Positions 17,638 to 27,779 of a DNA stretch of 64,000 nucleotides are shown here, piece after piece. The notes beneath the pieces are model-generated. The model was not told the DNA's origin and made no database searches. It saw only the letters and a list, made by a program, of their open reading frames with translations. Each line of letters begins with the position of its first letter. Position 1 is the first letter of the stretch. The translations under genes and the position numbers were made by a program. Origin of the DNA: Phycisphaerales bacterium (GTDB taxonomy: Bacteria; Planctomycetota; Phycisphaerae; Phycisphaerales; SM1A02); NCBI GenBank assembly GCA_029268515.1, contig JAQWNP010000017.1:124001-188000 (forward strand). Reading direction: 5' to 3'.

Positions 17638-19851
17638 ATGCCATTCACAAACTCAGATCAAACGGCTCAAGCTCAAGAGATGCTCAAGGCGATTGAGCAG
17701 GCAGTTTTGCAAGGAGATCATCTTTGGTGGGGTGGTTTCATCTTATGGCTGCCGCTGATTTCCTTGATTCTCTGTGGGGTGTGTTGGTTCCTTCGAGTTA
17801 AGAGTAAGTTGCCAGCGCTGATCACAGTGGTCTGCCTTGGCCTTTCTTTTGCAGTCACTGTTGCATTGGCTATTTGTTACAACTCAGATGGTGAGTGGGT
17901 AACCATTCGTCTCTTTGAGTGGTTCGATTTGAGCTGGGGCGATGGTGAGAGTTTTATTGCAAACTTCACGCTCTATGTAGATTCTCTAACCCTGTTGTGG
18001 ATGCTCTTTGTTACTGGAATTGGCACGTTAATTGCCATTTATGCCAGTGAGTACATGGAGCATGATAAAGGGCGCGGGTACAGTCGTTTCTTTGCAGGAA
18101 TTAGTGTCTTCCTGTTTGCCATGGGCGCTTTGGTCATGGGCGATAACCTGCTGATGCTCTATCTGGGGTGGGAGGGTGTCGGTTTCGCATCTTATTGGCT
18201 GATTGGATATTTCTATCAGCGACCTGCAGCAGTGGCAGCGGCAAAAAAGGCATTCATCGTTAACCGTATTGGTGATCTAGGCCTTGCTATTGCCATCTAT
18301 CTCATCTGGCAAAACTTTGGCACAGTTGAATACACTGTTCTCTGGGAGCACATTGCAACCGGTCAGTATCTAACGGAATCGGCTGGCTGGTCTGCATCAG
18401 TCATTCCCTGGTTGTTGATGTTGGCAGCGTTTGGAAAATCGGCTCAATTGCCGCTTTACGTGTGGTTGCCAGACGCAATGGAAGGTCCCACGCCAGTCAG
18501 CGCATTAATTCACGCAGCCACCATGGTGACTGCCGGCATCTATCTACTGGCTCGCACATATCCACTGTTTACGTTGGGTTGGGTGCCCGGTGACCCATAC
18601 CCACTGACGCTGTCTGTGGTCGCGTGGGTTGGTGGTTTGACGGCATTGTTTGCGGCAACGATTGCAATGGCTCAGCATGATATTAAGCGGATCATGGCCT
18701 ATTCAACTGTTTCGCAATTGGGCTATATGTTCCTGGGACTTGGTGTTCTCACCAGTTATGGCGCCGCTTTTCATGTGTTTACACATGCATTTTTTAAGGC
18801 CGCGCTTTTCCTGACTTGTGGCGCGATCATGCATGGCTTTGCAGGGCAGCTTGATTTACGAAAACTCTCGGGATTGATTCATATCAAGGGATGGCGGATT
18901 ACAGCTCTTGCGATGTTAGTTGGCTGCCTTTGCTTGGCTGGATTCCCATTTACCAGCGGTTACATTTCGAAAGATGCCATTCTTGCTGAAGCCTTCGTTA
19001 CTTCTGGGCACGGGTTTGAGACCTTGGGATGGATTGCGTTGGTAACAGCATTGCTCACGGCTTACTACACGTTCCGGGTTTGGTTCCGGGTCTGTGCGGG
19101 TCCAGTTAGTTATGAACCAGGTGATGAGTTACATGATAATGGTGGTGATGCCTCTCATTTTCATCCTCACGCGCCTCGCATTGCGATCAATTCAGTGTTG
19201 GTTGTTATTGCCATTGGCGCCTTGGTTGCAGTGGTTCCATATGCATGGGGCAAGTTCTTCGGTAGTAACTGGGTGGCTGCTGCGGTCGTTGATTCCAGCG
19301 CCAGTGAGGGTGTGCCGCAGATGCTCTGGAACCAAGCAGATCAGAGTCTTTACCAAGCAGAATCACATGCCATTGACGAGCACCCAACACTGCTCGGCGG
19401 TGATCCACATGTTGTGATGTATGTGCTGTCAGGTGGAATTGCAATACTTGGGATTGCGATCGCCTTTTACTTCCATCTCTGGCGCCGGCAATCAGCTGAT
19501 CGCCTTCGTAGTATCTTGCGAGGTAATCCCATTACGGGTTGGTTGCCCCGCTGTATGGAACACAAGTGGTATGTAGATGAGTTTTATGACTTTGTGATCC
19601 GTACGCCGCTCTGGATCCTGGGCCGTATCTGTGCGTTGTTTGATCGATACATCATCGATATTGCGATCGTCAATGGTGTTGCTTCAATACCACGGTTATG
19701 CGGTCGTGTATTGCAGGGCCTACATAATGGTGTACTTCAGTCCTACGCTGTCACCATGGCTGGAGGCGCGGGGCTGATTATTGTGGTTGTCATTTACTTG
19801 CCTGATCTTGTTGAGGTCTTCCAGAATTGGATGGGAGGCACCGGATCATGA
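17638..19851 (+). CDS. nuoL: NADH-quinone oxidoreductase subunit L
   Basis: NuoL is the distal antiporter-like subunit of complex I and carries the long lateral helix. The 737-residue protein has the hallmark NuoL segments LLMLYLGWEGVGFASYWLIGYF, IVNRIGDLGLAIAIY, FGKSAQLPLYVWLPDAMEGPTPVSALIHAATMV (pieces of which hold the pumping Glu and Lys) and FFKAALFLTCGAIMH. A histidine-rich loop follows near residue 500. The C-terminus has KWYVDEFYDF and late helices typical of NuoL. I chose the ATG at 17638; the frame is open slightly further upstream inside nuoK. Confidence 0.97.
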   Translation: MPFTNSDQTAQAQEMLKAIEQAVLQGDHLWWGGFILWLPLISLILCGVCWFLRVKSKLPALITVVCLGLSFAVTVALAICYNSDGEWVTIRLFEWFDLSWGDGESFIANFTLYVDSLTLLWMLFVTGIGTLIAIYASEYMEHDKGRGYSRFFAGISVFLFAMGALVMGDNLLMLYLGWEGVGFASYWLIGYFYQRPAAVAAAKKAFIVNRIGDLGLAIAIYLIWQNFGTVEYTVLWEHIATGQYLTESAGWSASVIPWLLMLAAFGKSAQLPLYVWLPDAMEGPTPVSALIHAATMVTAGIYLLARTYPLFTLGWVPGDPYPLTLSVVAWVGGLTALFAATIAMAQHDIKRIMAYSTVSQLGYMFLGLGVLTSYGAAFHVFTHAFFKAALFLTCGAIMHGFAGQLDLRKLSGLIHIKGWRITALAMLVGCLCLAGFPFTSGYISKDAILAEAFVTSGHGFETLGWIALVTALLTAYYTFRVWFRVCAGPVSYEPGDELHDNGGDASHFHPHAPRIAINSVLVVIAIGALVAVVPYAWGKFFGSNWVAAAVVDSSASEGVPQMLWNQADQSLYQAESHAIDEHPTLLGGDPHVVMYVLSGGIAILGIAIAFYFHLWRRQSADRLRSILRGNPITGWLPRCMEHKWYVDEFYDFVIRTPLWILGRICALFDRYIIDIAIVNGVASIPRLCGRVLQGLHNGVLQSYAVTMAGGAGLIIVVVIYLPDLVEVFQNWMGGTGS

Positions 19852-21524
19852 ATATTGCTGTACCCGGTTTACTCATGTTGATTCCACTTGCTGGTGCCAT
19901 TGCCATATTGTTGGCGCCCGCAGGAAAAGCGAAGTGGGTGGCGACAGCCTTTAGCGCTCTGGTGCTGGGCTACAACATTGTCCTCGCCATTATCTATCCC
20001 GCTTGGGGTACGGCTGATTATGGGTTCGCTGCACAGTTTGAATGGTTGACGATGCTGAATATTACATTCAGCTTAGGGATAGATTCTGTCTCGATGTTAT
20101 TGGTGCTGCTGACGACACTCATGTCGCTGTTGGCGATCATTGGCGCCTTCTCTGACATTAAGACGCGCCGGCGTGAGTTTTATGCCTGGATGTTGTTGCT
20201 TGAGGCAGCGATGATTGGCGTGTTTATCTCTCGCGATCTCATCTTGTTTTACATTTGCTTTGAAGTCACGCTCATTCCCATGTTCTTCCTCATTGCAATT
20301 TATGGAGGTAAGAATCGCGCGGCCGCGAGCGTTAAGTTCTTCATTTATACCTTTACAGGCTCGCTCTTGGCGTTGGCCGGTTTGCTTTATGTCGCTTGGT
20401 CCTATGCGTCTGCTCACAATGGACAATGGAACTTCTCAATTGAAGCGTTGACCACCTATACCGCAGTGAATATGACCGCTCTGGAGCAGGGCTGGATACT
20501 GGCAGCATTACTTGCGGGGTTTGCCGTCAAGATTCCAGTATTTCCGGTCCATACATGGCTGCCGCTGGCACATACGGAAGCACCGACAGCAGGCTCGGTC
20601 ATCTTGGCCGCGATTTTGCTGAAACTGGGTACGTACGGCGTCTATCGTTTTGTGTTACCGATGGTGCCAGAAGGTGTCGTTGCCTGGGCGCCCATCATTG
20701 GCATTTTTGCCTTGATTGGAATTCTCTACGCGGCATTGATTTGTTGGGTGCAGTCAGATGTAAAGCGACTGGTCGCTTATTCATCGGTGAGTCACTTGGG
20801 ATTTTGTGTGCTTGGTTTGATAGCGCTCAATCCAATGGGACTTGATGGTGCTGTTCTCTACATGATTAACCACGGCCTCTCAACAGGGGCGCTCTTCTTG
20901 TTAGTTGGAATGATGTACGAGCGGTATCACACACGAGATATGGGTTCAATTGGCGGTCTGGCTCGCATTATGCCGGTTTGGTCTTTCTTTATGGTCTTTT
21001 TCGTTCTTGCATCAGTCGGACTTCCCGGACTCAATGGCTTTGTAAGTGAGTTCCTTTGTCTCATTGGTACCTATGCAGCGAACCTAGATGCAGCAGTCTA
21101 TCCCGGTGTACTTGGTCCTTGGTATGCCGTGATCGCTGTATTGGGCATTGTATTAGCAGCGATGTACTTGTTAATCATGGTTGGCAAGATTGTGTTTGGT
21201 CCGCTGAGAACACCGACGCCCCAGCATGACGATTCAGCAGGTTTGTCGCAGGATCTCAATGCACGCGAGATCGGTATCTTGGTTCCATTGGCTGCACTCT
21301 GTATTTTTATTGGTGTGCAGCCCAGTTTGTTTACAGATGCAATTGCTGGTTCGGTGGAGTCAACACTCGCTATGTATCCAAAAATCGTTAAGCAGCAACA
21401 AATTGCGAAAGAGCGATCGGAGAATCCGGTTGTCTTAATCAATCCGCTTGGCATCGCAGCCCAGTTCGATCAGTTTGAATTGATCCAGCCAGGGGTACAG
21501 GGAAGGGAGGACCAAGATGGTTGA
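19848..21524 (+). CDS. nuoM: NADH-quinone oxidoreductase subunit M
   Basis: NuoM is the middle antiporter-like subunit of complex I. The 558-residue protein contains FYICFEVTLIPMFFLI with its conserved pumping Glu, FAVKIPVFPVHTWLPLAHTEAPTAGSVILA, VAYSSVSHLGFCVLG and FVLASVGLPGLNGFVSEF, all diagnostic. The ATG at 19848 overlaps the nuoL stop (ATGA) and has GGGAGG upstream at a good distance; a longer in-frame start lies at 19827. About 14 membrane helices are expected. Confidence 0.97.
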   Translation: MNIAVPGLLMLIPLAGAIAILLAPAGKAKWVATAFSALVLGYNIVLAIIYPAWGTADYGFAAQFEWLTMLNITFSLGIDSVSMLLVLLTTLMSLLAIIGAFSDIKTRRREFYAWMLLLEAAMIGVFISRDLILFYICFEVTLIPMFFLIAIYGGKNRAAASVKFFIYTFTGSLLALAGLLYVAWSYASAHNGQWNFSIEALTTYTAVNMTALEQGWILAALLAGFAVKIPVFPVHTWLPLAHTEAPTAGSVILAAILLKLGTYGVYRFVLPMVPEGVVAWAPIIGIFALIGILYAALICWVQSDVKRLVAYSSVSHLGFCVLGLIALNPMGLDGAVLYMINHGLSTGALFLLVGMMYERYHTRDMGSIGGLARIMPVWSFFMVFFVLASVGLPGLNGFVSEFLCLIGTYAANLDAAVYPGVLGPWYAVIAVLGIVLAAMYLLIMVGKIVFGPLRTPTPQHDDSAGLSQDLNAREIGILVPLAALCIFIGVQPSLFTDAIAGSVESTLAMYPKIVKQQQIAKERSENPVVLINPLGIAAQFDQFELIQPGVQGREDQDG

Positions 21525-23106
21525 AAAGCTATGGCTACTCATTCCTGAAATGATTCTCTTTGGTGGTGTTGTGGTGGTGATGATTCTCGGGCTAAGCCCG
21601 AGAAAATATGTGCGTGACAGACTGGCCATTGTCACCAGCCTGTTCTTAGTGGCGGCATTAGTTGTCACGGCACTCATCTATAAGACAGATTCACTGGTTG
21701 GTATTGGTTCGGTCATGCCATGGCTCGGGCCGTATGTCAAGATTTTGGTCTGTGCTGTTGGTGTTCTGTTGGCTCTTTTATCAGTCGGCATCATTGATAG
21801 ACGTTACGAGTCTCGGATTGCTGCGGGCAAAGAACGTTTTGATCCCATGCGCGCAAACCGCGGAGAGTTCTTTGCCTTTTTCCTTCTTAGTTTGATGGGT
21901 GTCATGCTGGTTTGCAGTGCCAGCGATCTGATCTGGCTTTTTCTTGCCCTTGAGCTGACTTCGCTGCCAACCTATGTCATGGTGGCCATGAGCCGTGGCT
22001 CACGTCGAGCCCAAGAAGGGGCGGTCAAGTACTTTTTCCTTGGTGCCATGTCATCTGCAATCCTTCTCTATGGTTTCGCGCTGCTCTATGGCGCCACTGG
22101 CACAATCGTACTTACTGACATGACTTCGGTTCTTAGAAATGAAAATGGAGCACTTGATCTTGCCAGTCAGCCAACCTTAATGCTTGGCATGATTCTGGCA
22201 ATTCTCGGCATCTGTTTCAAGATCGCGGCAGCGCCACTTCATGTTTATGTTGTAGATGTCTATGACGGCGCCGCGTCTTCAGTGGCAGCCTTCCTTGCTT
22301 TTGTTCCGAAAGCGGCAGGGATGCTCGCGCTGATGCTACTGGTGAGCTTGGTGGGTTGGGACGACATGCCGCAGCCCGTTCTGACTACTTTATGGATGAT
22401 TGCCGTCTTAACAATGACAGTCGGCAATATCGGGGCGCTCTTGCAACGGTCAGTAAAGCGTATGCTCGCTTACTCATCTATTGCACACAGTGGATACATG
22501 CTCATAGGAATCATTGCAGGCCCGGCCTATTTTGGACTGAGCGCAGTACTGTTTTATCTTCTTGCATATGCTGTGATGAACACAGGTGCCTTTGCAGTAT
22601 TGGCATCGTTACAGCGAAATGGAGAAGAGATAGAAACAGTTGATGAACTTGCAGGTTTGCGTGTACGTCATCCGGTGATGGCGGCAGTGATGGCAATCTG
22701 CGCGGGTTCTTTACTTGGTGTACCTCCATTGCTGGGATTTTGGGGCAAACTCTATCTCTTTGTTGCGGGTATCTCATCAGGCGAGCTGCTATTGGTGATT
22801 ATTGCTGGTGTTAATAGTGCGATTAGTGCTTGGTACTACTTGCGACTTGTGGCGCTTCCAATTCTCCTGCAGCCAACAGCCCAGGGGGAGACTGTCGGAA
22901 AGGCTTCATCGCCATGGCCTCGACTGGTAGGCGTTGTGACAGCTGCAGCAATTGTTGTGTTACCGATCTTTGCGCCTCAACTCTATCGTGTGAGCGAAGA
23001 CGCCTCTTTGGTTGTTGAGCCTCGTATTGATGCATCTCGAGAGACCGCTATCAACAAAGATGAAATGATCGTTATAGCTCAGGATGGAAGTTCAGCTTCT
23101 GACTAG
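21517..23106 (+). CDS. nuoN: NADH-quinone oxidoreductase subunit N
   Basis: NuoN is the antiporter-like subunit closest to the J/K/A core of complex I. The 529-residue protein shows DLIWLFLALELTSLPTYVMV, RAQEGAVKYFFLGAMSSAILLYGFALLYG, FKIAAAPLHVYVVDVYDGA (family: FKxxxxPFHxWxPDVYxGAP) and KRMLAYSSIAHSGYMLIG. The APLHVYVVDVYDGAASSV segment departs from the usual PFHxWTPDVYxGAPT. The start overlaps nuoM by eight bases and is preceded by GGGAGG. It closes the nuoJKLMN set; nuoA-I are outside the window. Confidence 0.96.
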   Translation: MVEKLWLLIPEMILFGGVVVVMILGLSPRKYVRDRLAIVTSLFLVAALVVTALIYKTDSLVGIGSVMPWLGPYVKILVCAVGVLLALLSVGIIDRRYESRIAAGKERFDPMRANRGEFFAFFLLSLMGVMLVCSASDLIWLFLALELTSLPTYVMVAMSRGSRRAQEGAVKYFFLGAMSSAILLYGFALLYGATGTIVLTDMTSVLRNENGALDLASQPTLMLGMILAILGICFKIAAAPLHVYVVDVYDGAASSVAAFLAFVPKAAGMLALMLLVSLVGWDDMPQPVLTTLWMIAVLTMTVGNIGALLQRSVKRMLAYSSIAHSGYMLIGIIAGPAYFGLSAVLFYLLAYAVMNTGAFAVLASLQRNGEEIETVDELAGLRVRHPVMAAVMAICAGSLLGVPPLLGFWGKLYLFVAGISSGELLLVIIAGVNSAISAWYYLRLVALPILLQPTAQGETVGKASSPWPRLVGVVTAAAIVVLPIFAPQLYRVSEDASLVVEPRIDASRETAINKDEMIVIAQDGSSASD

Positions 23107-23126
23107 AGGATTGAGCCGGTTGCTGA

Positions 23127-24020
23127 TCAAGCAGTCGAAGGCGAATCACCTGAAGAAAGATGCTTTGAGGATCTGTTTCGAGCGGCACCGATGGTGGTCT
23201 TCTTCTTGCTCGTAGTTTTTGATGATGGCGCTAAAGCCCACTGCAATAAGCATCCCGCCGTGGTAAGAATGAGCCATAGGCCAATAGTCTCAAGCCAATC
23301 TTTAGGCGTCGGCGCGTTTGCGAGGTCGCGATAAATCATAATGAGCCAGGAAACTGAAGCCAAGGTGATGGCGGCACCGAATGCCGCGGTAATGAAGGTT
23401 GCAGTTATTCTTGGAAGTGCAATTCCCACCAATAAGCCTACGACGAGACCCACCAATACAGTCAGCATGATGCCACCACGGTTTCCAGGCGTAAGCGTTG
23501 GCCACCAGGCCGTCACGCTATCGAGAATCTTCGTGAGTGGTGAGCTATGAGAGGTGAGGTTTGAGCTACCTTCGAGTTGCCCATCGAGTGAAGTGGAGAG
23601 CGAGATATTGGTGGTTTGGACTTCCGTGGACATCACCACTGAGCTGGTTGTTTCAGGCGGCGAGCCGAGTCGAGTGTCTGATGCGTTGGAGATAGAAAAA
23701 GCAATCGGTCCGACCAGGGCCAAGATAATCGCAAGACAAGCCGGGACGATCGCTCGTTGGGCCATGACGAGAATGCCACCCACAACAATGGCACCTACCA
23801 AGCCAGGAGCCCAGATGGGTAGGGTGCTATCGAGGTGCCCCGCCAACCAAGAGCCCAGGGCATAGCCAAGCGCTGCGCCCAAGGCCAGGAGCAGGACAGT
23901 AAGAAGTTGCCTTCCCACGACAAGCATCATGATGCCACCGATGAGAATCAATACGGCAAGCAGCGTAGAGGGAGTGGGAAATTCGGCCCATAGGGCCATA
24001 AGGAGTTCCTGAGCAGTCAT
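23127..24020 (-). CDS. Hypothetical multi-helix membrane protein
   Basis: I do not recognise this 297-residue protein. Four hydrophobic helices lie in the first 120 residues (from TLLAVLILIGGIMMLVVG to CLAIILALVGPIAF). A hydrophilic Ser/Thr-rich segment spans about 120-165. Three more helices follow, then a basic tail (SSKTTSKKKTTIG). Glycine-rich helix packing (GAALGYALGSWLAG) recalls small DUF4203/TMEM198-like membrane proteins, but this is only a resemblance. It converges with nuoN and starts 112 bases from pheA on the other strand. Confidence 0.65.
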   Translation of the reverse strand: MTAQELLMALWAEFPTPSTLLAVLILIGGIMMLVVGRQLLTVLLLALGAALGYALGSWLAGHLDSTLPIWAPGLVGAIVVGGILVMAQRAIVPACLAIILALVGPIAFSISNASDTRLGSPPETTSSVVMSTEVQTTNISLSTSLDGQLEGSSNLTSHSSPLTKILDSVTAWWPTLTPGNRGGIMLTVLVGLVVGLLVGIALPRITATFITAAFGAAITLASVSWLIMIYRDLANAPTPKDWLETIGLWLILTTAGCLLQWALAPSSKTTSKKKTTIGAARNRSSKHLSSGDSPSTA

Positions 24021-24132
24021 CAGCGTCCTCTTTGGGGATCCTTGCCCTCTAGGGGTCGACGAGGGGCCTGTGATTCACGATGATGGCGATTCGCAGTACG
24101 GCTGTCCCCTCTTACCTGACCTACCATCGACC

Positions 24133-25302
24133 ATGACGACACCTCCACCACACATCGATCCACCAGATTCTGATGCTGAGCCTCCTTCAGGGGCTCACAA
24201 AGCAACGAGGCAGGAGAACCCCTCAGATGAGCTCGATGAACTCCGGTCCAAGATTGACCAGCTAGATACATCAATCATTGAGCTGTTGAGCGAGCGGGCC
24301 CAGGTTGTCGTTAACATTGGCAAGCAAAAGCAGTCAGATCATGTGCCAATTTATGCGCCTCATCGAGAGCATGCGGTTCTTAAGAAGGTCCTTGCGAATA
24401 ACCCTGGTCCGTTATCTGATCGCACCATCGAAGCTATTTATCGCGAGTTGATGTCGGGCAGTTTTTCTTTAGAACAGCCATTGCGTGTGGCCTACCTTGG
24501 GCCACCAGGCACCTTCAGTCATGTTGCAGCTGTTGGCCACTTCGGATCGTCAGTTTCTTTTATCGATCATGATGACATTGATAATGTTTTCAAGGCAGTT
24601 GCTTCTGGTCAGTGTGATTATGGTCTTGCGCCATATGAAAACACAATTGGTGGAGGCATTACTGACACCCTTGATGCGCTACAGACACATGAGGTCTCAA
24701 TTTATGCAGAATCTATGATTGAGGTGGTGTTGTGTTTGTTATGTAATGGTGCTCCAGATCAGATCCGCCAAATCGCTTCGAAACCTCAAGCCATATCACA
24801 GTGTCGTCAATGGCTGGCAGCACATTATTCTCGTGTTGATCGTATTGAAACAGCATCAACTGCGGCAGCGGTCAAAGCTGCGGCGGTCGACTCTAGCTGC
24901 GCTGCCGTCGGGTCAGCATTGGCAGGGGATATTTATGGTGTGAAGTCGATCTTTGAATGTATTCAGGACAAAGTGAATAACGTGACTCGCTTTCTTATTC
25001 TCAGTAGAGAAGCGGCGAGGCCGAGCGGTGAGGATAAAACCACGCTCATGTTCGTAACGGCCCATAAGCCCGGAGCACTGGTCGATGTACTGGGCGTCTT
25101 CCGAGATGCGGGTATCAACCTAAGTCATATTGACAAGCGGCCGAGTGGACGTGTTAACTGGGAATGGACCTTTTTTGTTGATTTAGAAGGGCATCGTGAA
25201 GATGCGAAGGTTGCAGAAGCGATCAAGGCTGCAGAAGTCTTCTGTGTATCACTGCGTGTCCTTGGATCTTACCCACGAGCCGAGTACAGCTTGACAAAAT
25301 GA
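24133..25302 (+). CDS. pheA: Chorismate mutase / prephenate dehydratase (P-protein)
   Basis: This bifunctional enzyme converts chorismate to prephenate and then to phenylpyruvate for phenylalanine synthesis. The 389 residues contain an AroQ chorismate mutase domain (32-115: DELRSKIDQLDTSIIELLSERA, then IYAPHREHAVLKKV), a prephenate dehydratase domain (118-297: LGPPGTFSHVAA, APYENTIGGGITDTLD, VTRFLIL with the catalytic TRF) and a C-terminal ACT domain (about 305-380) with the phenylalanine-binding GALV motif. The second ACT motif, usually ESRP, reads DKRP. I chose the ATG at 24133; the frame extends upstream to 24070 without ATG support. The first 25 residues are a Pro-rich extension. Confidence 0.94.
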   Translation: MTTPPPHIDPPDSDAEPPSGAHKATRQENPSDELDELRSKIDQLDTSIIELLSERAQVVVNIGKQKQSDHVPIYAPHREHAVLKKVLANNPGPLSDRTIEAIYRELMSGSFSLEQPLRVAYLGPPGTFSHVAAVGHFGSSVSFIDHDDIDNVFKAVASGQCDYGLAPYENTIGGGITDTLDALQTHEVSIYAESMIEVVLCLLCNGAPDQIRQIASKPQAISQCRQWLAAHYSRVDRIETASTAAAVKAAAVDSSCAAVGSALAGDIYGVKSIFECIQDKVNNVTRFLILSREAARPSGEDKTTLMFVTAHKPGALVDVLGVFRDAGINLSHIDKRPSGRVNWEWTFFVDLEGHREDAKVAEAIKAAEVFCVSLRVLGSYPRAEYSLTK

Positions 25303-25374
25303 GAATTGTAAACGGTAGAACAATGCCCATCGTTGTTAGAAAAGAGAGCAGATTTGAAGCCACAATCGTTACTC

Positions 25375-27762
25375 ATGAAAACCGGCGTTCTCCTTGCAAT
25401 CTGTGGTTTGCAAATGGTTACAGTGTCAGCTCAGGAAATAACGGAAGACTTAAATGAGCATCAAACTGATGACAAAAAAACCGTGAAACATACAAACAGA
25501 CTTGCGAATGAGTCGAGTCCATACTTGCTGCAGCACGCACATAATCCTGTTGACTGGTATCCATGGGGGCCAGAAGCATTTGAGGCAGCACGCCGAGAAA
25601 ACAAGCCGATCTTTCTGAGTATCGGATACTCAACGTGCTATTGGTGCCATGTGATGGAGCGAGAGAGTTTTGAGAATGAAGAAGTGGCGGCGATACTGAA
25701 CGAGAACTTTATTCCGATTAAGGTAGATCGTGAAGAGCGACCTGATGTTGATGATATTTATATGACGTCAGTGCAATTGATAACAGGTAGTGGCGGTTGG
25801 CCACTTAATGTCTTTCTTGAGCCAACGAGCCTCAAGCCCTTTGTTGGCGGCACTTACTTTCCACCAGAAGATCATCTTGGTCGTCCTGGTTTTAAGACGG
25901 TCCTGAATCAAGTGTCTGGTTTCTGGAAAAGTCAGCGGCCTCAAGTGACGGCGCAGGCAGATAAGCTTGCTGAGATGGTCTCGCACCAACTCTCACAGCC
26001 AATCCAGTCACAGCAAGTGACTTCGACGCAGGTAGAGCAGGCGGTTGGTCAGTTGCTGACTCAATATGATCAGCAAGATGGTGGTTATGTCAGTAATCCT
26101 AGCAAGGCGCCTAAGTTTCCAATGCCTGGGCATGTTGATTTTCTTTTAGAAGCAGGTTGGAATCTTGGGCCTGTACAAGATTCTGTGAAGAAGACATTGA
26201 CGCGGATGGCAACAGGTGGCATGTACGATCAAGTTGGTGGAGGTTTTCACAGATACAGCACCGATGCAAAGTGGCTGGTCCCTCACTTTGAGAAGATGAT
26301 CTATGACAATGGACAGTTAGCATCTACGTATGCCCGAGCCTATGAAGAAACCAAAAATCCTTATTACGCGCAAATTGTCCAAGAGACACTCGACTACGTT
26401 ATTCGTGAGATGACATCCCCTACAGGTGGTTTCTACAGTGCTCAAGATGCCGAAGTTGATGCACGCGAGGGCGGAAGCTATCTCTGGACACCTGAGGAGA
26501 TGGAACAAGCCCTTCGCGATGCAGAGCTGAGTGATGACGTCGAATTTGCATTGGCAGTGTATGGATTAGACAAGGGAACGAACTTTCAAGATCCACATCA
26601 TGAATCAGATCCCCCAAGCAATGTCCTTTATCTGTCGGATGATCCAACCAAGGTCGCTCGGCGTATGGGAATGTCTCTGGAGGACTTTAATGATCGACGT
26701 CGACGCGTGAATGCAGCACTGCTGGTTGCTCGTGATAAGCGGAAGCAACCAATGACTGATGACAAGACACTGGCTGGTTGGAATGGACTCATGATCGCCG
26801 GGTTCGCCGATGGTGGCCGGGTCCTTAAAGAACAGCAGTACATTGATGCAGCGAGTTCGGCAGGCAATGATGTGCTTTCAAATATGCGAGCAGCAGATGG
26901 TGGTCTTTTGCGCGTTCGTCGTGGCGAAAATGCAAGGGTTGATGCATTTCTTGAGGACTACGCATTTCTCATGAAGGGGCTATTGGCTCTGTATGAGGCC
27001 ACAGGCGATCCGATGTGGCTCGACGAAGCCAAGGTGCTGGCTCAGCAAGCCCACGATCAATTCTGGGATGATTCGCAGGGTGGTTACTTCGACACGCTGC
27101 CTGGCCAGAGTGACTTATTTGTCAGAGCTCGATCTTCATACGATGGCGCGGTGCCCAGCGGTAATTCTGTCATGGTGAGTAACTTGCTCGACTTGTATGA
27201 GTTGACCAATGATGCAAGATACCTTTCTGATGCGAGCCGCACACTTGAATCGATCTCACCAATGATCAGTCAAAATCCTGTCAGTACCATCGTGGCAACC
27301 ACGGCGCTTAATCGCTTTGTGGAAGAGTATCCGGATGAAATTGGACAGCCCTTTATTCTCTCGCCGGGTAATACCAATGCGGTAAGAATGAAAGTGTCTC
27401 CAGAAACGATACATCTTGAAAGTGGCGGCTCGGCCACCGTAACTGTGACGCTTCGAATTGCTGATGGTCATCACTTGAATTCCAATCAGCCTGGTAATGA
27501 GTTTGCAATTCCGCTCGAAGTCAAATTGGTTGGCGGTGAAGGGGTAACCGCGCAGATGATGTATCCTCAAGGAAAAAGATTTTCTGGGCCGGACGGTGTT
27601 GTGAATGTGCATAGCGGAACGATTAGTGTGCCTGTTCAGCTTCTGCGAACTGGCGCCATGCGTGGTGCGCCGAAACTAATGGTTACTTACCAGGTTTGTA
27701 ATGACAAGATGTGTCTTATGCCAGAAACAAAAACGGCACCAGTTTCTATTAAAGCTAAGTAG
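25375..27762 (+). CDS. Exported DUF255 thioredoxin-like protein (YyaL/SPATA20 type) with C-terminal DsbD-alpha-like domain
   Basis: The N-terminus ([20 protein letters not shown]) is a signal peptide, so the protein acts in the periplasm. Residues about 35-180 form the DUF255 thioredoxin-like domain with [21 protein letters not shown], the redox motif TCYWCHVM (Cys88, Cys91) and [11 protein letters not shown] long alpha/alpha-barrel region like glycoside hydrolases follows ([47 protein letters not shown]). Residues about 670-795 resemble the N-terminal DsbD-alpha domain ([22 protein letters not shown]), with a CxxxxC pair. ATG 25375 was preferred; TTG starts at 25333 and 25354 are possible. 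The 795 residues exceed the usual 600-700 because of the added domain. Confidence 0.9.
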   Translation: MKTGVLLAICGLQMVTVSAQEITEDLNEHQTDDKKTVKHTNRLANESSPYLLQHAHNPVDWYPWGPEAFEAARRENKPIFLSIGYSTCYWCHVMERESFENEEVAAILNENFIPIKVDREERPDVDDIYMTSVQLITGSGGWPLNVFLEPTSLKPFVGGTYFPPEDHLGRPGFKTVLNQVSGFWKSQRPQVTAQADKLAEMVSHQLSQPIQSQQVTSTQVEQAVGQLLTQYDQQDGGYVSNPSKAPKFPMPGHVDFLLEAGWNLGPVQDSVKKTLTRMATGGMYDQVGGGFHRYSTDAKWLVPHFEKMIYDNGQLASTYARAYEETKNPYYAQIVQETLDYVIREMTSPTGGFYSAQDAEVDAREGGSYLWTPEEMEQALRDAELSDDVEFALAVYGLDKGTNFQDPHHESDPPSNVLYLSDDPTKVARRMGMSLEDFNDRRRRVNAALLVARDKRKQPMTDDKTLAGWNGLMIAGFADGGRVLKEQQYIDAASSAGNDVLSNMRAADGGLLRVRRGENARVDAFLEDYAFLMKGLLALYEATGDPMWLDEAKVLAQQAHDQFWDDSQGGYFDTLPGQSDLFVRARSSYDGAVPSGNSVMVSNLLDLYELTNDARYLSDASRTLESISPMISQNPVSTIVATTALNRFVEEYPDEIGQPFILSPGNTNAVRMKVSPETIHLESGGSATVTVTLRIADGHHLNSNQPGNEFAIPLEVKLVGGEGVTAQMMYPQGKRFSGPDGVVNVHSGTISVPVQLLRTGAMRGAPKLMVTYQVCNDKMCLMPETKTAPVSIKAK

Positions 27763-27779
27763 TAGGAAGCGTCTGACTG

